A stretch of DNA of 64,000 bases from Beijerinckiaceae bacterium (GTDB lineage: Bacteria; Pseudomonadota; Alphaproteobacteria; Rhizobiales; Beijerinckiaceae). Location: assembly GCA_027533425.1 (NCBI GenBank), contig JAPZUD010000001.1:434001-498000 (forward strand), read 5' to 3'. Position numbers and translations under genes: made by a program. Below the pieces are notes generated by a model. The model searched no databases and was not told the DNA's origin. It saw only the letters and a program-made list of their open reading frames with translations. Numbering within the stretch: position 1 is the first letter of the stretch; every line of letters starts with the position of its first letter. Below are positions 38,298 to 47,194 of the stretch, one piece after another.

Positions 38298-39172
38298 CGG
38301 CGCAACCTCGGATTGAGCTGATCGCGGATCTGGTCGCCGACGAGATTGATCGCCACGATCAGGACGATCAGCGCCACGCCGGGATAGATGGAGATCCAGT
38401 AGCGGCCGGACAGCATGTACTGGAAACCGTTGGCGATGAGCATGCCGAGCGAGGGCTCGCTGACCGGCAGGCCAAGCCCGAGGAACGAAAGCGTCGCCTC
38501 GAGGGCAATCGAATTGGCGATCTGGACTGTTGCGACCACGATGAGCGGTGGCATGCAATTCGGCAGGATATGGCGGAACACGACCCGGCGCGGCGAAAGC
38601 GGCGTCGAGAGAGCCGCCTCGACATACTCCTTCGAACGCTCCGCCGAGGCCGCGCCATGCGCGGTGCGGGCAAAATAGGCGTATTGCGCCGTTACCAGCG
38701 CTGCGATCAGCGGGCCCTTGCCCTGGCCGAGCAGCGCTGCCAGCACGAGGGCCAGCAGGATGGCAGGGAAGGACAATTGAAGATCGATGATCCGCATGAT
38801 CAACGCCTCCATCCTTCCGCCGAAATAGGCGGCAAAGGTCCCGAGCGTCGCCCCGATGGCAAAGGCGATCGCCCCGGCAAGGATCCCGATCTGGATCGAG
38901 ATCCGCAATCCGTAGAGAATGGCCGAAAGCAGGTCGCGGCCCTGCGCGTCTGTGCCCAGCCAATGCGTGAACCCTTTCGAGCCGACGAAACCCGGCGGTC
39001 GCCGCGCATCCATCAGCACCAGGGTCGCGAGATCATAGGGGTTCTGCGGTGCGATCAGCGGCGCGGCCAGCGCGATCAGGACGATGGTCATCACCACGCC
39101 GAGCGCGATGACGGCCAGCGTATTGGCGCGGAAATCAGCCCAGAACCGGGCGAGGGGCGTTGTCGCGCTCAT
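38294..39172 (-). CDS. Peptide-type ABC permease DppC-like, system 3
   Basis: A 292-residue permease with first helix at about residues 20-42, the signature HWLGTDAQGRDLLSAILYGLRISI, and the EAA loop near SKEYVEAALSTPLSPRRVVFRHILPN (in part). It ends DQLNPRLRR. Start and stop both overlap neighbouring genes by four bases, consistent with tight coupling of the four transporter genes. Confidence 0.93.
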   Translation of the reverse strand: MSATTPLARFWADFRANTLAVIALGVVMTIVLIALAAPLIAPQNPYDLATLVLMDARRPPGFVGSKGFTHWLGTDAQGRDLLSAILYGLRISIQIGILAGAIAFAIGATLGTFAAYFGGRMEALIMRIIDLQLSFPAILLALVLAALLGQGKGPLIAALVTAQYAYFARTAHGAASAERSKEYVEAALSTPLSPRRVVFRHILPNCMPPLIVVATVQIANSIALEATLSFLGLGLPVSEPSLGMLIANGFQYMLSGRYWISIYPGVALIVLIVAINLVGDQIRDQLNPRLRR

Positions 39173-40143
39173 GTCGCCCTCCTTGTCCGCAGCCGCGGAT
39201 CGAGCGCCGCATAGGAGAGGTCGACCAGCAGGTTGATGACGATGAAGAAGAACGCGACGAGCATGAGATAGGCGACCATGACCGGCCGGTCCAGCGAGGA
39301 GATGGAATCGATGATCAGCTTCCCGACGCCGGGCCAGGAGAAGATCGTCTCGGTCACGACCGCAAAGGCCATGGTCGAGCCGAATTCCAGTCCGAACACC
39401 GTGACGATCGGGATCGAGATCAGCCGCAGCACATGCCGCCGGAGGATGGTGAACTCGCTTTCGCCGGCCGCTCTTGCAAAGCGTACCGTGTCAGACAGCA
39501 TGGTCTCGCGCGTTCCCGCCCGTGCCAGCCGGACCATCATCGCGAACTTGAACAGCGAAAGGTTCAGCGCCGGCAGCAGCAGATGCTTCCAGCCATTGGC
39601 CGTCAACAGGCTCCATTCCACGCCGAACAGCATCGCCGTCTCGCCGCGGTTACCGGCGGGCAGCCAGCCGAGCTGGACCGCGAAGGTGAAAATCAGCACG
39701 AGGCCGATCCAGAAGGTCGGCACCGAGAAGCCGAAGATCGACACAGTCATGATGACCTTGGCCAGCAGGCTGTCGGGCCGGTAGCCGGCATACATACCGA
39801 GCGGCACGCCGAGCAATGTCGCGCCGAGCACGGCGACGAGCGTCAGTTCCAGCGTCGCCGGAATGCGCGAGGCAATCAGGTCGAGGACCGGCATGTTGTA
39901 GATGAAGGAGCGGCCGAAATCGCCGCTGAGCAGCCGCGCGAGGAAGTCGAGATATTGCTTCCAGAGCGGCTGGTCGAGCCCGTAGGCGCGGATCGCTTCC
40001 TCCCTGATCTGCTGTGTCGCATCGGGCGAGATCAGCACGTCGATCGGGTTCCCGACCGCATAGACGCCGATGAAGACCAGCGCGGAGATGACCAGCATCA
40101 CCACCAAGGCCTGCAGGAGGCGCTGGATCATGAAGCCGAGCAT
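39169..40143 (-). CDS. Peptide-type ABC permease DppB-like, system 3
   Basis: A 324-residue permease starting MLGFMIQRLLQALVVMLVIS, with a six-helix topology and an EAA loop near LSDTVRFARAAGESEFTILRRHVLRL (in part). The ATG at 40143 overlaps the creatininase stop by one base; the ATG at 40131 is a possible alternative. The large open frame upstream of 40143 belongs to the antisense reading of the creatininase gene. Confidence 0.92.
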   Translation of the reverse strand: MLGFMIQRLLQALVVMLVISALVFIGVYAVGNPIDVLISPDATQQIREEAIRAYGLDQPLWKQYLDFLARLLSGDFGRSFIYNMPVLDLIASRIPATLELTLVAVLGATLLGVPLGMYAGYRPDSLLAKVIMTVSIFGFSVPTFWIGLVLIFTFAVQLGWLPAGNRGETAMLFGVEWSLLTANGWKHLLLPALNLSLFKFAMMVRLARAGTRETMLSDTVRFARAAGESEFTILRRHVLRLISIPIVTVFGLEFGSTMAFAVVTETIFSWPGVGKLIIDSISSLDRPVMVAYLMLVAFFFIVINLLVDLSYAALDPRLRTRRAT

Positions 40144-40844
40144 CAGGCCCAGTCCCCGGTAATCAGGGCCCGGGTTTCGGCAATGGCGGTTTCCCAGATC
40201 GCCAGCATGTCTGCGTCGGAGCGCTGGTAGAGCCCGCCGTAATTGCCATCCCCAAGCAGCGCTTTCTTGGCTCCGGGGTCGAGTGCGGAGAAGCGGCCCA
40301 TATCCATCATCGGCTTCTGGTGGGACGGCATGGAAACGCCGGGCAGACGCGTCCATGGAAAATTCTCCATCCACGAGGCATGGCTCGCCACGGGATCGAT
40401 TGCCTTGACCTTGGCGAAGGTTTCCGGCGCATTCCACCAATTGTGCCATTTCACCTGGCAACCCCGGTTCCGGTCCAGCCATTCCAGCACAGCGCCATGG
40501 GCGGGCGAGTTGCCGCCATGCCCGTTGACGATGACGATCCTCCGGAAGCCCGAGCGCACCAGCCCGTCGAGAATATCCGTCACAACGGCGATCCAGGTCG
40601 AAAGGCGCAGCGTCACAGAGCCGGGATACTCGACGAAATTCGGGGTGAACCCGTAAGGCTGGACCGGAAAGACGGGAATGCCGCTGTCGCCAACCGCCTC
40701 GACCGCGACCCGCTCCGCGAGGATCGCATCCACCGCGAGGCTGAGATAGGCGTGCTGCTCGGTGGAGCCCAAAGGCAGCACGGCGCGATCGTCGGCGCCG
40801 GCCCGCGCTTCCACCTGCATCCAGTTCATGTCCGCAATACGCAT
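40143..40844 (-). CDS. Creatininase-family amidohydrolase
   Basis: A 233-residue protein of the creatininase/MftE/ArfB family, metal-dependent enzymes that open cyclic amides or remove formyl or amide groups. The metal site is visible in LPLGSTEQHAYLSLAVDA (E29, H31, D39), VNGHGGNS and the SHASWMENF segment. It is first in the operon after the MarR gene (3 bp) and is followed by the dppBCDF-like genes and the deacetylase-fold gene. Together with that second hydrolase it suggests breakdown of an imported lactam- or amide-containing compound. The exact reaction is not predictable. Confidence 0.87.
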   Translation of the reverse strand: MRIADMNWMQVEARAGADDRAVLPLGSTEQHAYLSLAVDAILAERVAVEAVGDSGIPVFPVQPYGFTPNFVEYPGSVTLRLSTWIAVVTDILDGLVRSGFRRIVIVNGHGGNSPAHGAVLEWLDRNRGCQVKWHNWWNAPETFAKVKAIDPVASHASWMENFPWTRLPGVSMPSHQKPMMDMGRFSALDPGAKKALLGDGNYGGLYQRSDADMLAIWETAIAETRALITGDWA

Positions 40845-40847
40845 GGT

Positions 40848-41459
40848 TTACCCCAATTCCGCGTTGGTCTGCGGCTCCGCCTCGCCTCCTGCCTCGCCAC
40901 GGAACATGGCCAGAACCACCTTCGCGAGCAGCATGGAGAGCATCTCGCGCTCGACGAGACTGAGCGAAGCAAGCATTTCCTGTTCCAGCCCGGCAAAGCG
41001 GGGCAGGGCCTCGTCATAGACGGCGCGTCCGGCATCGCTCAGCGTCAGGATCTGCGACCGGCGGTCATCACCATCGATGCGCCGCGCGACGAGGCCGAGG
41101 CCGATCAGCCGGTTCACCGCCCGGCTGAGCGTGTTTTTCGGAAAGGCCGTGGACGAGGCGATCTCGCTGGCGGTCACGCCATCCTGGATCGCCAGGCTGT
41201 AGATGACCACGAATTCCACGCGGGAAAGATCGAAGCGCTCCTTCACCCAGCCATAGAGCGGCACGTTGTAGCGCAGCGCGAGATAGTTGAAGCGGGCCGC
41301 AAACCCGCACGGATTTTTCCAGAGCCGGGCATGGGTGAAGGCATCCAGCCGCTGGCGGTTGAGCAGGTCGGCGCCATCCTCGGCCGAGCCGAACGGAACC
41401 ACGTTGCCGATTTCATCATTTTGCTTCGCCGGCAGGCGACGTGCCGTTTTGTCGCGCAT
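40848..41459 (-). CDS. MarR-family transcriptional regulator
   Basis: A 203-residue winged-helix regulator. The DNA-binding core spans about residues 70-150: VTASEIASSTAFPKNTLSRAVNRLIGLGLVARRIDGDDRRSQ includes the recognition helix and the wing with the conserved DxR (quoted in part). It has an extra N-terminal 40 residues compared with typical MarR proteins. The ATG at 41459 has GGAAC upstream; a GTG at 41525 would add 22 residues. It sits between the leftward creatininase-transporter operon, of which it is the first gene, and the rightward binding-protein operon, and so probably controls both. Confidence 0.88.
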   Translation of the reverse strand: MRDKTARRLPAKQNDEIGNVVPFGSAEDGADLLNRQRLDAFTHARLWKNPCGFAARFNYLALRYNVPLYGWVKERFDLSRVEFVVIYSLAIQDGVTASEIASSTAFPKNTLSRAVNRLIGLGLVARRIDGDDRRSQILTLSDAGRAVYDEALPRFAGLEQEMLASLSLVEREMLSMLLAKVVLAMFRGEAGGEAEPQTNAELG

Positions 41460-41464
41460 AAACT

Positions 41465-41484
41465 GGTTCCAAATCGAACGGTTC
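41465..41484. promoter_or_regulatory. Candidate operator beside the MarR gene
   Basis: GGTTC, then GAACGGTTC (GAAC-G-GTTC) lie within 25 bp upstream of the MarR start in the divergent region. The inverted and direct GGTTC/GAACC-like copies resemble an autoregulatory site. No known consensus is matched. Confidence 0.3.
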
Positions 41485-41613
41485 AGATCATCCAGACCCA
41501 CTATACGGGCAAAAAACAGTTCCACAAGGAATTGACGGCTGCGAATTCGTCACGTTCAATGCCGGTTCAGGCGTCCCGCCAGGGGCGAGGACGCATCAAC
41601 AAGGGAGACCGCC

Positions 41614-43191
41614 ATGCGTCCGCTCGTTTATGCCCTCTTCTGCGCCACCGCCTTGTCGAGTGCCGTGCCGGCCCTGGCCCAGACCCTGACGATCGGTGTC
41701 CGCGGCGGGCCGGATTCCATCGACCCGCATTTCACTGCCACCGGCACCCATGCCGAAGCCCTGAAGCATGTTTTCGACACGCTGGTCTGGTCGGGCGACG
41801 GGCTTGAACTGGAGCCGCGCCTCGCGACCAGCTGGAAGCCGATCAACGACACGACCTGGGAGTTCAAGCTGCGCCCGGGCGTGAAGTTCCACGATGGCTC
41901 CGACTTCACGGCCGAGGATGTGAAATTCTCGATCGAGCGCATCCCCATGGTGGCCGGGCCCAACCCGACGACGATCTACGTCCGTCGCGTCAAGGAGACG
42001 AAGATCATCGACCCGATGACAGTCCATGTCATCACGGATGGCCCGGCCCCGACGCTCCCGAACGATTTCATCCGCCTCTTCATTGTCTCGCACAAGGCGG
42101 CGGCTGGCCTGAACAAGGAATCCGCCAATGCTGCCTTCAATTCCGGCAAGGCTGCCATCGGCACCGGGCCTTACAAATATGTTTCCTGGGAGCCGAAGGG
42201 CGATCTGGTTCTCGACCGGTTCGATGGCTATTGGGGTCCGAAGGAACCGTGGGCGCGCCATGTCCGCAAGGAAATCGCCAATGATGCTGCCCGCGTCGCG
42301 CAGCTCAAGGCCGGCCAGCTTGACCTGATCACCCGCGTGCCGGCGACCGACGTTGCCGCGCTGAAGCGTGATTCGAAGATCGACGTTCAGATTATTGATA
42401 CGGTTTATGTTTTCAACGTCGAGCTGGACATGCGCGAGAAGGCGCTGAACGTGACCGCCAAGGACGGTTCGGCCTTGCCGGCCAACCCCTTCCGCGATGT
42501 TCGCGTCCGCGAAGCGATTGACCTGGCCATTGACCGCAACGCTCTTGCGGAAGTGGCGATGGAAGGTCTCGGAAAGCCGGTGAACCAGATGGTGACGCCG
42601 TCGATCTTCGGCTTCAACAAGGCGCTCCCGGCCCGCGAATACAACCCCGCCAAGGCCAGGCAACTGCTGGCGGCCGCCGGCTACCCGAACGGTTTCAAGA
42701 TGCAGTTCTCCTTCACGAAGGACAGGCTGCCGGGCGATACGCAGGTCGGAACCTCGATTGCGCAGATGCTTGCGGCAATCGGCATCGATGCCACGCCGAA
42801 TGCCCAACCGGCGGCGGTCTTCTTCCCGGCCCGGACGCGCGGCGAGTTCTCGGCTTCAATGTCGGGCTGGGGTACGCTGACAGGCGAGGCGCATTACACG
42901 CTCTCCTCGCTCGCCCATTCAAATGACCCTGCCAAGAAGATGGGGGCCTTCAACGTTCTCGGCTACAAGAATGACGAAATGGACAAGCTGCTCCAGATCG
43001 CCGCGGTCGAGATGGACGAGGCCAAGCGCCGCAAGGCGCTCGAGGATGCCAATGCGCTTGTCCTGAAGGACCGCCAGCGCCTGCCGATCGTGGCGGTCGG
43101 CTCCGCCTGGGCGATGCAGAAGGGCAAGGTCACGATCAAGGCGCGCGTCGATGAGGATACGCTCGCCATGAACATCAAGCCCGCGAAGTAA
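41614..43191 (+). CDS. Peptide-type ABC solute-binding protein (family 5), system 3
   Basis: A 525-residue periplasmic receptor with a Sec signal peptide (cleavage near ALAQT, about residue 23). Family segments: GGPDSIDPHFTATGTHAEA, FHDGSDFTAEDVKFSIERI and GTGPYKYVS. A strong AGGGAG precedes the ATG. It is the only binding protein near the DppBCDF-like genes transcribed in the opposite direction and so probably serves them. It is followed after 1 bp by a ketopantoate-reductase-like gene, linking uptake with redox enzymes. Confidence 0.92.
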   Translation: MRPLVYALFCATALSSAVPALAQTLTIGVRGGPDSIDPHFTATGTHAEALKHVFDTLVWSGDGLELEPRLATSWKPINDTTWEFKLRPGVKFHDGSDFTAEDVKFSIERIPMVAGPNPTTIYVRRVKETKIIDPMTVHVITDGPAPTLPNDFIRLFIVSHKAAAGLNKESANAAFNSGKAAIGTGPYKYVSWEPKGDLVLDRFDGYWGPKEPWARHVRKEIANDAARVAQLKAGQLDLITRVPATDVAALKRDSKIDVQIIDTVYVFNVELDMREKALNVTAKDGSALPANPFRDVRVREAIDLAIDRNALAEVAMEGLGKPVNQMVTPSIFGFNKALPAREYNPAKARQLLAAAGYPNGFKMQFSFTKDRLPGDTQVGTSIAQMLAAIGIDATPNAQPAAVFFPARTRGEFSASMSGWGTLTGEAHYTLSSLAHSNDPAKKMGAFNVLGYKNDEMDKLLQIAAVEMDEAKRRKALEDANALVLKDRQRLPIVAVGSAWAMQKGKVTIKARVDEDTLAMNIKPAK

Positions 43192-43192
43192 C

Positions 43193-44239
43193 GTGGCGGG
43201 CGTGGCAGCAAGCAGCCGGCCCCCGGTCCTGATCTGGGGTGCCGGCGCCATTGGCGGCACGCTCGGCGCCTATTGGGCGCGGGCGGGCCTGCCGGTCACC
43301 ATGGTCGACCTCGTCGCCGAGCATGCCCGGGCCTGTTCGACGACCGGGCTTTCGATCACCGGCCCGGTCGAGGAATTCCGGCAGGTGGTACCCACGGTGA
43401 CACCGGAGGCAGTGACCGGGACATGGCCCATCATCGTTTTGGCCGTTAAGGCCCATGCGACCGAGGCGGCCCTTGCCATGCTTGCGCCGCATCTCGCGCC
43501 GGATGGCTATGTGCTCTCGGCGCAGAACGGGCTGAACGAAATTGCCATCAGCCGCATCATTGGTGCGGACCGGACGATGGGCTGCTTCGTCAATTTCGGG
43601 GCGGATTGGCTCGGTCCGGGAGAAATCCTGTTCGGGAACCGGGCGGCTGTCGTCGTCGGCGAGATCGACGGCTCCATCCGGCCGCGCACGCAGCTGATGC
43701 ATGAATGGCTGCGCATCTTCGAGCCGGCTGCCGTGCTGACCGACAATATCTGGGGCTATCTCTGGGGCAAGCTGGCCTATGGCGCCATGCTGTTCGCCAC
43801 CGCGCTGACGCCGGATTCGATGAGCGCAAACTTCGCGGATCCCCGCCGCGTGCCGGTTTTCGTGGCTCTGGGCCGGGAAGTGATGGCCGTGGCCCGGGCG
43901 CGGGGCGTGAAGCCGGTCGGCTTCAACGGCTTCGATCCGGAATGTTTCGCGCCCGGTGCCCCCGCGGGGCAGGCTGAATCCTCGATTGCCGCCCTCGCGG
44001 AATTCAACCGGCACACTGCCAAGACGCATTCCGGCATCTACCGTGATCTTGCGGTGCGCAAGCGGAAGACCGAGGTCGATCCTCAAATCGGGATCATTGC
44101 CTCGCTCGCCGCCGAATCCGGGCTGAAAGCACCCGTACTTGCGCGGCTGGTCAGCCTCATCCACGCAATCGAGGACGGCCGGAAGCCCATGGCTTTCGAG
44201 ACGTTCGCCGAACTTATCCCGCTCGCAGGAGGCACCTGA
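43193..44239 (+). CDS. Ketopantoate reductase-like (PanE/ApbA family) oxidoreductase
   Basis: A 348-residue NAD(P)H-dependent reductase with the dinucleotide motif GAGAIGG near residue 17, the catalytic lysine in KLAYGA and the C-terminal KTEVDP region with the substrate-binding Glu. Bacterial catabolic loci often carry PanE paralogues that reduce 2-oxo acids other than ketopantoate; its position between a binding protein and an SDR favours this over pantothenate synthesis. Start uncertain between GTG codons at 43193 and 43202. The stop overlaps the SDR start (TGATG). Confidence 0.87.
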   Translation: MAGVAASSRPPVLIWGAGAIGGTLGAYWARAGLPVTMVDLVAEHARACSTTGLSITGPVEEFRQVVPTVTPEAVTGTWPIIVLAVKAHATEAALAMLAPHLAPDGYVLSAQNGLNEIAISRIIGADRTMGCFVNFGADWLGPGEILFGNRAAVVVGEIDGSIRPRTQLMHEWLRIFEPAAVLTDNIWGYLWGKLAYGAMLFATALTPDSMSANFADPRRVPVFVALGREVMAVARARGVKPVGFNGFDPECFAPGAPAGQAESSIAALAEFNRHTAKTHSGIYRDLAVRKRKTEVDPQIGIIASLAAESGLKAPVLARLVSLIHAIEDGRKPMAFETFAELIPLAGGT

Positions 44240-44994
44240 TGGACATCCGCCTCGATGGGCGCGTCGCCCTCGTCACCGGCGCTGCGCAGGGGATCGGGCA
44301 GGCTATCGCCCGGGCGCTGAAAGAAGCGGGTTGCCTTGTTGTTGTGGCCGATCGGGACGGGGAAGGCCTCAATGCTTTCGCCGTTGCGGAGGCCATGATG
44401 CCGATCATTCTGGATGTCAGCCGGCGCGAAGCCGCGCATGATGCAGTCCATTCGATTGTCGATCATCAGGGTCGTCTCGACATCCTCGTCAATGCAGCCG
44501 GCGGGGTGCGCGGACAGGTGGGCGGCCCGGTCGAGGCCGTGACCGAGGAGAGCTGGCGCATTCTGTTCGAGGCCAATGTCGACGGCGCGTTCTGGCTCTC
44601 GCAGGCCGCCTCGGTTCCCATGGCAGCGCAAGGCTGGGGGCGGATTGTCAATATCGCGTCAGGTGCCGGCCTGCGCCCGAGCCTGACCGGCATTCAGGCC
44701 TATACCGCAGCCAAGCACGCGCTTGTTGGGCTGACGAAGCAGCTCAGCCAGGATCTGGGGCCAAAAGGCATCACGACCAATGCCGTTGCCCCCGGCTTCG
44801 TCCGGTCAAACCCGGCTACCGAACGGCAATGGCAGAGCTATGGCCCGGAAGGGCAGGCGCGGCTGGTGCAGGGCATCCATACCCGCCGGCTCGGCACAGC
44901 CGAAGACATCGCCAATGCCACCCTGTTCCTGGCGTCCGAACAGGCCGGATGGATTTCCGGCCAGATCCTCTCGGTCGATGGGGGGCGGAGCTGA
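44239..44994 (+). CDS. SDR-family oxidoreductase, system 3 operon
   Basis: A 251-residue classical SDR with TGAAQGIG near residue 14, the NAAG variant of NNAG, catalytic Ser (NIASGAG), YTAAKHAL and the C-terminal SVDGG ending. AGGAGG precedes the ATG at good spacing. Last gene of the binding protein-PanE-SDR operon. It probably oxidises or reduces a hydroxyl/keto group of the imported compound or its product. Confidence 0.9.
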   Translation: MDIRLDGRVALVTGAAQGIGQAIARALKEAGCLVVVADRDGEGLNAFAVAEAMMPIILDVSRREAAHDAVHSIVDHQGRLDILVNAAGGVRGQVGGPVEAVTEESWRILFEANVDGAFWLSQAASVPMAAQGWGRIVNIASGAGLRPSLTGIQAYTAAKHALVGLTKQLSQDLGPKGITTNAVAPGFVRSNPATERQWQSYGPEGQARLVQGIHTRRLGTAEDIANATLFLASEQAGWISGQILSVDGGRS

Positions 44995-45009
44995 GCGCCG
45001 GAAAGGAAA

Positions 45010-45039
45010 AGGGCAGCATTCCACCCGGAACACTGCCCT
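45010..45039 (-). terminator. Terminator for the DHH gene in convergent gap
   Basis: AGGGCAGcattcc / ggaacaCTGCCCT form a 13-bp stem with two mismatches and a 4-nt loop. Read on the minus strand it is followed by TTTTCCTTTCC, so it best serves the leftward DHH gene that stops at 45066. It may also end the rightward SDR operon. Confidence 0.7.
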
Positions 45040-45065
45040 GATGGTCTTCACCTCGGCAACGCGGC

Positions 45066-46091
45066 TCAAGCCGCGCGGCGGGCCTCCTGATTGATCCGGT
45101 TCGCGATCGCCGCAAGGATCTCATCCGCCGCCGCGTTATCGACCTGGCAGGTACCGGCGGCATGATGACCACCCCCGCCATGCTCGAGCATGAGCTCGCC
45201 GACATTGGTCGGGTTGGAACGGTCGAAGATCGATTTTCCGAAGGCAAGAACAGTGTTCTGTTTGGCCCGCCCCCACATCACATGGACCGAAATCGATGTT
45301 TGAGGGAAAAGGGCGTAGATCATGAAACGGTTCGAGGCATAGATCGTTTCCTCGCCGCGAAGGTCAAGGATGGCCAGCGTGCCGTCCACGCGGGTGCAGC
45401 GCTTGATCTGTTCGCGGGCCAGCGCCTGATGCGTCTTGTAGAGATCAACCCGCTCCTTGATGTCCGGCAGGTCGAGAATTGCCTCGATGGTGCTGTGGCT
45501 GCGGCAAGCATCGATCAGGAGCATCATCAGCTGATAATTCGAGATCCGGAAATCGCGGAACCGGCCGAGACCGGTGCGCGCATCCATCAGGAACGACAGC
45601 AATTCCCAGCCACGGGCTTCAAGCACATCGTCCCGCGTGAACCGGGCAGCATCGGCCTTGTCAACGGCGAGCATCATGTCCGGATTGATCCGCGGGAACG
45701 CTTCGCGGCCGCCGAAGAAGTCATAGACGACCCGCGCTGCGGAAGGGGCATTTACATCGATGATATGGTTTGCGGCCTTGTCGACATTGCGCTTGCCTTC
45801 GCTCGCGTGATGGTCGAACGCGGCATAAATGCCGGGCACATAGGGAAGATTGGTCGAGATATCCGCGGCACTGACGGCGATCTTGCCATCCTGCATGTCT
45901 TTGGGGTGCACGAATTCGATCTCGCCGACCAGGTCGATTTCCTTGAGCAGCGTCCCGCACACCAGGCCGTCCATGTCGCTGCGGGTGATCAGGCGGAATT
46001 TGCCTGCGGGGCAATCCTTCCGGATCTGCTCTCTGGTAATCGGATCGGCCTTCATTGTCAGTGTCATCCCCTGAGCGCAAACTGGAACCAT
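45066..46091 (-). CDS. DHH-family phosphoesterase
   Basis: About 341 residues with the DHH-family layout: an N-terminal domain with ITRSDMDG and the motif DHHASE, which supply metal ligands, and a C-terminal DHHA1-like domain with the substrate loop GGGGHHAAGTC. Relatives include NrnA-type oligoribonuclease/pAp phosphatases and exopolyphosphatase-like proteins; which activity applies is not clear. The start is uncertain (ATG at 46091, 46067 or 46055); the last gives MKADPITREQ. It stands alone, with its own terminator and tRNA-Phe upstream. Confidence 0.85.
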   Translation of the reverse strand: MVPVCAQGMTLTMKADPITREQIRKDCPAGKFRLITRSDMDGLVCGTLLKEIDLVGEIEFVHPKDMQDGKIAVSAADISTNLPYVPGIYAAFDHHASEGKRNVDKAANHIIDVNAPSAARVVYDFFGGREAFPRINPDMMLAVDKADAARFTRDDVLEARGWELLSFLMDARTGLGRFRDFRISNYQLMMLLIDACRSHSTIEAILDLPDIKERVDLYKTHQALAREQIKRCTRVDGTLAILDLRGEETIYASNRFMIYALFPQTSISVHVMWGRAKQNTVLAFGKSIFDRSNPTNVGELMLEHGGGGHHAAGTCQVDNAAADEILAAIANRINQEARRAA

Positions 46092-46185
46092 GCGTCAGGC
46101 CTACTGCAAGAAAGCAAAGCCTTTCCTAAAGCCTATCGTAAACGAGGCCAGGAAAGCGCGAGGCGGGCAATTTTGGAGAAATGAA

Positions 46186-46261
46186 TGGTGCCCGGGGCCG
46201 GAATCGAACCAGCGACACTGCGATTTTCAGTCGCATGCTCTACCAACTGAGCTACCCGGGC
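46186..46261 (-). tRNA. tRNA-Phe (GAA)
   Basis: A 76-nt tRNA on the minus strand with acceptor stem GCCCGGG/CCCGGGC, D-arm GCTCAGTTGGTAGAGC, anticodon loop containing GAA, T-arm with GGTTCGATTCC and an encoded CCA end. All stems pair. It lies between the DHH gene and the Crp-family regulator gene. Confidence 0.97.
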
Positions 46262-46401
46262 CTGCGCAGCGGATCTAGCCCGACGCGAGAGCCGTGCTTT
46301 TAGAAAATGGCGGGGAACCTGTCCAGCCCTTTCATGGTGATTTTGTCCGAATGTTTTGGCTGCATCGGTGCCGGGCGGGAAACAGCATGGAATCCCGCGG
46401 A

Positions 46402-46449
46402 AAACCGGCGGGTTGCCCGGTTTCCCGCGCGGGGCCGCTTGCCAAGCGG
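46402..46449. repeat. Stacked inverted repeats upstream of the Crp/Fnr gene
   Basis: Two neighbouring inverted repeats: AAACCGG (46402-46408) with CCGGTTT (46417-46423), and CCGCTT (46435-46440) with AAGCGG (46444-46449). They lie 55-105 bp before the regulator start and could be operators or 5'-leader hairpins. Neither matches the Crp or Fnr consensus. Confidence 0.4.
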
Positions 46450-46504
46450 GCCTGCATCGCTAGGCTTGCCGAACACGTCTCTTGATCAGTCAGGAAATGG
46501 CTCG

Positions 46505-47194
46505 ATGCAGTCGCTTGCCGCGATCCCGTTCTTCAAGGATGCCAGTGATCTCGATTTGAAGGCTTTCGAGCGCCGCTGCGTCTGGAAGCGCGTCGAGGAG
46601 GGGCAGATCCTCGTCGATTTCGAGGATCAGTCCAGCGATGTCTATTTCCTCGCGGCCGGGGATGTCCGCATCCAGATCCGTACGGCCGGCGGCAAGGAAG
46701 TGATTCTCGCAGATATGCGAGCCGGCGAATATTTCGGTGAACTGGCCGCGATCGACGGGATCGCCCGCTCGGCCAATGTCTCGGCGCTCACACGCGCCGA
46801 GATCTGCATCGTCAGTGCTGCCGTGTTTCGTGAAATGATTGCCGCATCGCGCATTCTCTCCGACAAGCTGTTGCGCCTGCTGGCGGCCCGCGTGCGGGAT
46901 CTGAACGTCCGCCTGCTCGAACACACTGTTCTGGACATCCGGCACCGGCTCTATGCTGAATTGCTTCGGCTTTCGGCACCCCGCCCCAATGCCGCGCCGG
47001 CGCGGGTCATTTCCCCGCCACCGGTCCATCATGTCCTTGCAGCGCGCGTTGGCTGTCGCCGGGAGCAGATCACCCGGGAGCTCGGGGCCATGAAGGCGGA
47101 GAACCTGATGGAGCGAACCCGGGGCGCTCTGGTCCTGCTCGATCCGGATACACTGCGCCAGCGGATCGCCCAGGCAATGCGCGAAGCCGGCTAG
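46505..47194 (+). CDS. Crp/Fnr-family transcriptional regulator
   Basis: A 229-residue regulator with an N-terminal cyclic-nucleotide-binding-like beta-roll (residues 10-115, including ADMRAGEYFGELAAIDG, which resembles the phosphate-binding cassette of cAMP-binding members), a dimerisation helix, and a C-terminal winged helix with VLAARVGCRREQITRELGAM as the recognition region. The Fe-S cysteine cluster of Fnr is absent. The FGELAAIDGIARSANVSA segment keeps the Glu but has Arg-Ser in the order used by cAMP binders, so nucleotide binding is plausible. AGGAAA precedes the ATG. Its stop shares CTAG with the convergent AsmA gene. Confidence 0.9.
   Translation: MQSLAAIPFFKDASDLDLKAFERRCVWKRVEEGQILVDFEDQSSDVYFLAAGDVRIQIRTAGGKEVILADMRAGEYFGELAAIDGIARSANVSALTRAEICIVSAAVFREMIAASRILSDKLLRLLAARVRDLNVRLLEHTVLDIRHRLYAELLRLSAPRPNAAPARVISPPPVHHVLAARVGCRREQITRELGAMKAENLMERTRGALVLLDPDTLRQRIAQAMREAG

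Noticed and set aside
46505-47194. Fnr-type oxygen sensor
   Set aside because: The N-terminal cysteine cluster needed for a [4Fe-4S] centre is missing, so it is called only as a Crp/Fnr-family regulator.
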